Shown here: piece after piece, positions 26,496-32,027 of the stretch
Layout: each line of letters opens with the position of its first letter
Numbering within the stretch: the stretch's first letter is position 1
NCBI GenBank assembly: GCA_019244235.1
Contig: JAFASY010000146.1
Span: forward strand, 1-32,027
DNA: 32,027 nucleotides
Direction of reading: 5' to 3'
Source of the DNA: Chroococcidiopsidaceae cyanobacterium CP_BM_ER_R8_30
GTDB taxonomy: Bacteria; Cyanobacteriota; Cyanobacteriia; Cyanobacteriales; Chroococcidiopsidaceae
Translations under genes and position numbers: made by a program
The notes under the pieces: generated by a model
Databases searched by the model: none
The model's input: the letters and a program-made list of their open reading frames with translations, nothing else
What the model was told of the DNA's origin: nothing

Positions 26496-29400
26496 TTAGT
26501 TAGAAACATTCTCAAATTCATTGGATAAATCTATCGATTCACGCTTTTTCGCTTGTTGAACCAGTGTTGCAATCTGATCGAATAGAAAGTTTTCAGTCAG
26601 ATTTTTCAAGGCAATAGCAAGAGAGGAGTGTGTCTGAGGAATTTGTTCAACCAATTCAAATATGAATTGATCGTTGCACTGCAAAGCAGCAGTATACAGT
26701 TGTTCTAACCATGATGTTGACATCACTTGTAAATTGGCTGGGTGAAGAATAGAAGATGAGAAAGAATAGTGCTGTTTAGCTTTGTTTCCTACTCTATCGT
26801 TTGCTTCATAAATATATTGCACATTTAAATGTCGAGCCAGCTTTGCTAGCAACTCATCACGACTAAAAGGTTTTGGCAGAAAATCATTGCATCCAGCTAA
26901 AAGGCTGTTCCGCCGCTGTTCTTCGAATACACTAGCTGTTAGCGCAATAACAATTGTAGATTGCCCCTTCGAGGATGCCTTAATTTGTTTTGTGACTTCA
27001 TACCCATCTATTACAGGCATTCGCATGTCCATCCAGATGAGATGCGGCTCCCACTGCTCCCACACCGCTAAGGCTTCCTGCCCATTCTTAGCTTCTCGTA
27101 CCTCAAATCCTAAAACGCTAAGTAATTGAATTAGGAGAAGCCTGTTTGTTGAATCATCTTCTGCAACGAGGATGCGGTATTTTGGCTGCCTAGGAGCCAA
27201 ACCAATGACTTTTCGACCAATCAGTTGATGAGTCTCAACGACTTTCTGTGTAGTAAAAGCTGCCTGAATAGCGAAGCGAAAGGTACTTCCCACTCCTGGT
27301 TGACTACTAACCGTAATTTCTCCGCCCATCAAGTGTACAAAATTTTGGCTAATCGGCAAACCTAAACCTGTTCCTTCAAGGGATTTCAATCCCGTTTCCG
27401 TTTGCTCAAAAGGTTCAAACAGCTTATCTAGCTCCGCCGGGGCAATTCCAGGTCCAGTATCTTTGACTTCAAAGCCAATTGTAACTTGTTCTTTGTCCTG
27501 TGACAATAAGCCATGACGGTTAATTAATGATACCCGGAGCATCACGTATCCCTGCTCCGTAAACTTGATGGCATTCCCCAAAAGGTTAATGAGGACTTGA
27601 CATAGCTTGTTTTCATCCGTTTTTATATACTGTGGAACGCCTGGTTCACAGTCAAATGTCAGCTCTAGGCCTTTATCACAAGCTTTTAGCTGTAGCATGT
27701 CTTCAAGAGTGTTGAGCAAATGATAAAGGTCAAAATTGGTTTCATTCAAAGCCGTTCGTCCTGCTTCGATCTTCGACATCTCTAAGACATCGTTGATCAA
27801 TCTCAAAAGAAGCTCTCCGCTATGACTAATAATATCAAGATACTGCTGATGCTCCGGTGAAAGCGATCCCTCCCGATTCATTAACTGAGTAAAACCCAAA
27901 ATAGCATTTAAGGGGGTTCGCAGTTCGTGGCTCATCTTAGCAAGGAAACTGCTTTTGGCTCTGTTGGCAGCATCAGCAGCTTCCTTTGCCTTTTTGAGAT
28001 CCTCTGCTTGATACTGAGTTTTTGCCAGTATTTCTGCTTGTTGTATGGCAACACCAACTTGAGTTCCAATTTGAACAACCATCAATATTTCATCTGCTTC
28101 CCATGAACGAGGACTATGATTTTGATAAGTTGCTAATAGCCCCCATAATTTGTCACCGTAAAGGATTGGAGCAGTGATATACGCTCGTGCTTGGAAGCGT
28201 TCTAAGAGTTCAATGTAGCAGGGAGTGAATCCAGCCTGATAAATGTCTGAAACACAGATATATGCTTTCCCCTTGCGATAAATGTCACCTTGAGTCTCTT
28301 GCAGATATGTATCTTGAATTAAGTTATCTCCACTTCCTAAGGTTTTGACAACACAACCCTCCTGGTTGACTGCAATTTGAGATTGCGCTCTTGAGTCGCT
28401 GGAGCCGCTAGGAGCGAACCATTGAGTCAGCTCTGCTTGTTGAATTGTTTTTTGCATCAGTGTTTTCCAGCCTGGAGCAACAGATTCAGAGACAAATTCT
28501 CCGCTCCAGTCTGAATTGAAGCGATAGATTAGGACACGATCGCACTTAAGCGCCTGTCGCAATTCTTCAGTTGTAACAGCAAAAATAGCCTCTAGATTTA
28601 GTGTTTGACGCATCTGTTGAATAATATTGGCGATCGCTCGCTCTCGTTCAGCACTGCGTTGGAGAACAGTTTCTGCTTGCTTCTGGCTGGTGATATCGCT
28701 AAATGTACAGATAACCCGCTCTACATGACCATCCTTCTCTATCTGCGGCTCGGCATTGACTAACAGCCAACGCCACTTCTGGCTACCAGCAGGCTCGATT
28801 CTAACTACAACATCATGAATTGGTTGAAGAAGGGCGATCACTCGCTGTACAGGTAGTTCTTCTATTGCAAAAGGTGTACCATCTTCGCGAAGCAGTTGCC
28901 AATCTTTGCCAAATACCTGGAGCAGCACATCTGCTGATTTTAACTCTAGCAAACTGATGGCAGCTTGGTTATAAATGAGAATCTCAGCATTGGCATTCAA
29001 CAGCAGGACACCAACCTGCATCTCTCGGATCAACATTCGAAAGCGTTCCTCACTGTCCTTGAGCGCTTGCTCCCGTATTTGTTGAGCTGCTAACTGCTGA
29101 TCGAACAGAGAGGCAACCAAGGCTAAACCTAAAATGAACAGTGTCGCAATGCTAATGGTGATTCCTAGCTGAAACTGATCGAACGTCAGGGATTGAGTGG
29201 AGAGTGATTCGGTTTGGGGTGCAAAGTGCGTTGCCCACATCCCCGTGTAGTGCATTCCACTGATAGCAACTCCCATTACAACAGCACTGACAAGCTTCTG
29301 CCTAATCAATCCCTGCAGCGATTTATTTTGCAGCTGAAATGCTAGCCAAAGTGCTATGATTGAAGCACTAATGGCGATGACAATTGACAAGACCACCAGT

Positions 29401-29825
29401 CTCCAATCATACTCAATGCGTGCTTGAAGGCGCATAGCTGCCATGCCTGTATAGTGCATCGAGACAATGGCAATGCCCATGCACATACTTCCAATTAAAA
29501 GGGGAGGCTTCGGAACTGAGTGGCTCAGCAACCATAGGGCAATACCAGAAGCACTAATTGCACACACGAGGGAGAGAAACGTAATCCCCACGCTGTAGTT
29601 GACGGGCTGAGGCAGCTGAAATGCCAGCATGGCAACGAAATGCGTTGACCAAATTCCGGTACTCATTGCCACAGTGCCACCTAAGAACCAGAATAGCCAT
29701 CGCCATTTTTGAGAAGATTGGACACGACTTGCGAGGTCCAAAGCAGTATAAGGCGCGATTACGGAGGTTGCAAAGGAAACTGCCACTAACGCTAGGTTGT
29801 AAGTGCCTACTAGTTCACCACTCAT
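26496..29825 (-). CDS. MHYT-PAS-GAF hybrid histidine kinase with receiver domain
   Basis: A 1109-residue membrane sensor kinase. The N-terminal MHYT domain (about 1-240) has seven membrane helices and motifs STHFVAM, SMHYTGM and GMHYTGM, which have been proposed to bind a metal and sense small gases. Next are a PAS domain (about 257-385), a GAF domain (about 395-605), a HisKA domain with KMSHELRTPLN, a HATPase domain with INLLGNAIKF, DTGPGIAP and GTGLGLPIS, and a receiver (about 885-1000) with IWMDMRMP and LPKP. A tail of about 110 residues follows the receiver, with no HPt histidine motif seen. GAF keeps a cysteine at the canonical bilin position (TPCYIELL), but with Tyr instead of His. The REC gene downstream is probably co-transcribed. 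Divergent from the AAA-GGDEF gene. Confidence 0.9.
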   Translation of the reverse strand: MSGELVGTYNLALVAVSFATSVIAPYTALDLASRVQSSQKWRWLFWFLGGTVAMSTGIWSTHFVAMLAFQLPQPVNYSVGITFLSLVCAISASGIALWLLSHSVPKPPLLIGSMCMGIAIVSMHYTGMAAMRLQARIEYDWRLVVLSIVIAISASIIALWLAFQLQNKSLQGLIRQKLVSAVVMGVAISGMHYTGMWATHFAPQTESLSTQSLTFDQFQLGITISIATLFILGLALVASLFDQQLAAQQIREQALKDSEERFRMLIREMQVGVLLLNANAEILIYNQAAISLLELKSADVLLQVFGKDWQLLREDGTPFAIEELPVQRVIALLQPIHDVVVRIEPAGSQKWRWLLVNAEPQIEKDGHVERVICTFSDITSQKQAETVLQRSAERERAIANIIQQMRQTLNLEAIFAVTTEELRQALKCDRVLIYRFNSDWSGEFVSESVAPGWKTLMQKTIQQAELTQWFAPSGSSDSRAQSQIAVNQEGCVVKTLGSGDNLIQDTYLQETQGDIYRKGKAYICVSDIYQAGFTPCYIELLERFQARAYITAPILYGDKLWGLLATYQNHSPRSWEADEILMVVQIGTQVGVAIQQAEILAKTQYQAEDLKKAKEAADAANRAKSSFLAKMSHELRTPLNAILGFTQLMNREGSLSPEHQQYLDIISHSGELLLRLINDVLEMSKIEAGRTALNETNFDLYHLLNTLEDMLQLKACDKGLELTFDCEPGVPQYIKTDENKLCQVLINLLGNAIKFTEQGYVMLRVSLINRHGLLSQDKEQVTIGFEVKDTGPGIAPAELDKLFEPFEQTETGLKSLEGTGLGLPISQNFVHLMGGEITVSSQPGVGSTFRFAIQAAFTTQKVVETHQLIGRKVIGLAPRQPKYRILVAEDDSTNRLLLIQLLSVLGFEVREAKNGQEALAVWEQWEPHLIWMDMRMPVIDGYEVTKQIKASSKGQSTIVIALTASVFEEQRRNSLLAGCNDFLPKPFSRDELLAKLARHLNVQYIYEANDRVGNKAKQHYSFSSSILHPANLQVMSTSWLEQLYTAALQCNDQFIFELVEQIPQTHSSLAIALKNLTENFLFDQIATLVQQAKKRESIDLSNEFENVSN

Positions 29826-30408
29826 GTCTTCTACTTACCTCACTTAAACGTTCTAAGCTGCTTCAATCACTCTATCAGGCTAAGATCTTTAGCTAAACAC
29901 TATAGGCTGTACATCAATGTGAGCTGGGGCAAGATGTGGGTTAGCAAAAAATGAACAAAAAATGAGCATCTTTTAGTCTGGAAAGAGACTTTTGAATATG
30001 TAACGATATTTAGTACACTTTATAAATCTAATTTTGGTGATATTTAAGTCTAGTACATCTACGCAGAGAACTGACGAAAATTTTGCAAGGCACCATTTTT
30101 GCATTACTAAGAACCAATGAAGAATCAATAATGAAAACTTTTTAGCTATAGCTCAAGTACCAATTGATACTGGTTAATAACTGATACAGATGAAGGTCGT
30201 CCTCCAACTCAGTTAGTTTGACTACTTAATATAATGACCAAGTGAGAGTTACTTATGCTCTCAGAGCAGCTCACCTGTACAGCTAGTTTCATGTCTGGGG
30301 TCACTCAGATTTGTATGCTGGACACTATTAGAACTAATATTTCTGTATCACCAGACCATAAAATCTCTTTTACATCAGACCATTCCCGTGTCAAGCTTGC
30401 TTCTCTAC
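29826..30408. other. Long AT-rich intergenic region between divergent genes
   Basis: This stretch separates the hybrid kinase from the AAA-GGDEF gene and should hold both promoters. I see no RNA gene, no CRISPR and no strong inverted repeat. A 54-codon frame at 30255-30419 overlaps the start of the next gene and has no recognisable character. Confidence 0.4.
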
Positions 30409-32027
30409 ATGAATTCTGACAAGGCTCTAGAGGTCATAGAGCAAATTCTGTCATTTAGACCGCTCAAATCTATTGAACGATTTGTATTACGCGAATCATG
30501 GCATGGAAAAACATATAGTGAGATGGCACGGGTATGTAATTATGGAATTGTCTACATTAGGGAAGTTGGTGCCCAGCTATGGCAGGACCTCTCAAAGGTG
30601 CTGGGAAAGCGAGTCAATAAAAAAAATCTGCATGTGGTGATTAATGATTATCAACAAAACCACATAGATGAGCAACGATCTGAACTCAAGCAAAACCTTC
30701 CTACAGAAAATCGTATTTTAGATTTAGGGACGCCTCCAGAAATTGAACTGCAAAGGGCTCTCTTCCAGAGCTGCCACAGGCGTTCCCTTGAATTTCCTGG
30801 CAGTTCTCTTCCAGGAAATTCTCCTCTCTACATCAATCGTCCTCCGATTGAAGAGCTTATCTACTCTGAAATCAGCCAACCAGGAAGCATGATTCAGATT
30901 AAGGCTCCCAGGCAGATGGGAAAAAGTTCCCTTCTGAATCGAGTGATTGCTTATGCCAAAACTCAAGGACATAAAACCGTTTACTTAGACCTACAGGAAG
31001 TGGACCGAGATGTCTTCGCGTCTCTTGATAGGTTCTTGCGCTGGCTGTGTATCAATTTGAGTCGGCAATTGAACCTCAATCCCCAACTAGACGAGTACTG
31101 GAATCAGGAAATAGGCACTAAGGCTAGCTGCAAACTCTACTTTGAAGAGTATCTGCTGGAGCAAGTTCGTCAGCCAATTCTTCTAGCGCTGAATGAAGTC
31201 AATCGAGTTTCTCAACACCCTAACATTGTGCAAGACTTCCTGCCAATGTTGCGATATTGGCATGAGCTGGCAAAGCAAGTTGAGGATTGGCAAAAACTTC
31301 GGTTCGTGTTGGTTCACTCAACAGATATCGATGTTTCTCTTGGGCTCAACCAGTCTCCATTTAGTGTTGGGTTGTCAATTCGGTTGCCTCCGTTTACCTT
31401 AGAGCAGGTACAGGATTTAGCACAACGCTATGGTCTTAATTGGGCGAGGGAGGAGGGAATACAGCAGCTTGTCCCTCTAGTAGAAATGGTGGGTGGACAT
31501 CCTTACTTAGTAAATATAGCGCTGTACCACCTACAGCGGGGAGCAACAACATTAGAGGAGTTACTGCAATTTGCACCAACTCCCGCGGGGATTTATGGCG
31601 ACCATCTACGAGACCTATTGGCATTGCTTCGAGAAGATGCTAAATTGACATCTGCATTGCAACAGGTTGTCACGACTGATGATACTGTTCAACTAGAGGC
31701 GATCACAGCCTATAAATTAGAAAGCTTAGGACTGGTCCAACTCCATGGCAATAAAGCTAGCCCAAGTTGCCAACTATATCATCTCTATTTCCGGGAGCAG
31801 TTGGGAGAAAAATATCAGTTTGCTTCTCATTTCCTACAGCCAGAAAGTGAAGAGCGAGACTGCCAACCGTTGGATACCATAGGACAGACAGACACCACCA
31901 ATATCAATCAACAAGATGGCCTGCCTCAGCTTGTAAGTTGGCACTCTTTTAATACTTACCTCAAAGGTAATTGGCAAAGATGGATGAGAGAAATACCGAT
32001 GCTATCTCTGATCTTATGCGAGATTGA
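30409..32027 (+). CDS. AAA-like ATPase region with C-terminal GGDEF (diguanylate cyclase) domain, partial
   Basis: The frame is open from ATG 30409 to the window end (539 complete codons) without a stop. The N-terminal 85 residues (FVLRESWHGKTYSEMARV, then IREVGAQLWQDLSKVLGK) match the helical or winged-helix front of cyanobacterial AAA-like proteins. The ATPase region starts near 140 (YINRPPIEELIY), with Walker A PRQMGKSSLL. At the Walker B place it reads LLALNEVNRV, where relatives have LDEVDR. Sensor-like GGHPYLVNIALYHLQ follows. After a short linker, WHSFNTYLKGNWQRWMREIP and LSLILCEI are the opening of a GGDEF domain, which makes cyclic di-GMP; the catalytic motif lies beyond the window. 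Confidence is high for the gene and the domains seen. The output function is inference. Confidence 0.88.
   Translation, partial: MNSDKALEVIEQILSFRPLKSIERFVLRESWHGKTYSEMARVCNYGIVYIREVGAQLWQDLSKVLGKRVNKKNLHVVINDYQQNHIDEQRSELKQNLPTENRILDLGTPPEIELQRALFQSCHRRSLEFPGSSLPGNSPLYINRPPIEELIYSEISQPGSMIQIKAPRQMGKSSLLNRVIAYAKTQGHKTVYLDLQEVDRDVFASLDRFLRWLCINLSRQLNLNPQLDEYWNQEIGTKASCKLYFEEYLLEQVRQPILLALNEVNRVSQHPNIVQDFLPMLRYWHELAKQVEDWQKLRFVLVHSTDIDVSLGLNQSPFSVGLSIRLPPFTLEQVQDLAQRYGLNWAREEGIQQLVPLVEMVGGHPYLVNIALYHLQRGATTLEELLQFAPTPAGIYGDHLRDLLALLREDAKLTSALQQVVTTDDTVQLEAITAYKLESLGLVQLHGNKASPSCQLYHLYFREQLGEKYQFASHFLQPESEERDCQPLDTIGQTDTTNINQQDGLPQLVSWHSFNTYLKGNWQRWMREIPMLSLILCEI

Noticed and set aside
28020-28600. 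GAF domain of the MHYT kinase as a cyanobacteriochrome
   Set aside because: It has a cysteine at the expected place, but Tyr instead of His, an inserted loop and no DXCF or other second motif. It resembles common non-photosensory GAF domains of cyanobacterial kinases.
30255-30419. 54-codon frame ahead of the AAA-GGDEF gene
   Set aside because: It overlaps the next start, has no ribosome binding site and no recognisable sequence.
1-32027. tRNA or rRNA genes
   Set aside because: No cloverleaf or ribosomal RNA signature was seen on reading either strand; a covariance search would settle this.

Overview
The window is cyanobacterial. GCGATCGC (HIP1) octamers occur throughout most of it, three chemoreceptors carry GAF domains of the cyanobacteriochrome/phytochrome-related type, and the first gene block has the order of the phototaxis locus known as pix/tax in Synechocystis and ptx in Nostoc. 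G-rich and C-rich short tandem repeats and small palindromes, some of them inside genes, fit a large repeat-rich genome such as a Chroococcidiopsis or Nostoc relative. The genus is a guess.

Layout. (1) 171-1184, minus: a lone Rieske-type oxygenase with a terminator-like hairpin behind it. (2) 1603-3135, plus: the GTPase HflX. Its conserved frame extends upstream without any standard start codon. (3) 3540-21075, plus: a 17.5-kb chemotaxis-type operon. The order is PATAN-REC regulator (pixG-like), CheY (pixH-like), CheW (pixI-like), chemoreceptor 1, orphan substrate-binding lipoprotein, chemoreceptor 2, chemoreceptor 3, hybrid CheA (pixL-like), second CheW. (4) 21266-25462: a degraded island. 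It holds the first two thirds of a Wadjet jetA, an IS605-type element (frameshifted tnpB, a divergent 46-residue ribbon-helix-helix protein, end hairpins), the last part of a Wadjet jetD, a PD-(D/E)xK-like protein and a small overlapping reverse ORF. It ends in a broken copy of the 3' part of cheW, so direct repeats of cheW flank it. (5) 25699-29825, minus: a REC protein with a vestigial kinase dimerisation region, and upstream of it an MHYT-PAS-GAF hybrid histidine kinase. (6) 30409 to the right edge, plus: a protein with an AAA-like ATPase region and the beginning of a GGDEF (diguanylate cyclase) domain, cut by the window end.

How it works together (inference). Chemoreceptors 2 and 3 each have a second GAF domain with the DPCF cysteine and the canonical CH cysteine 28 residues apart, as in DXCF (blue/green) cyanobacteriochromes of the PixJ type. 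Light would be read by these GAF domains. The three unlike extracytoplasmic domains, and possibly the lipoprotein encoded among them, could add chemical inputs. Signals would pass through the two CheW proteins to the hybrid CheA, then to the CheY and the PATAN regulator, which probably act on type IV pili. No cheR or cheB is seen in the window.

The most unusual points are the orphan binding protein among photoreceptor-type chemoreceptors, repeat insertions translated in frame within CheA and TnpB, the collapsed Wadjet system around an IS605 element, and the cheW 3' duplication that frames this island.
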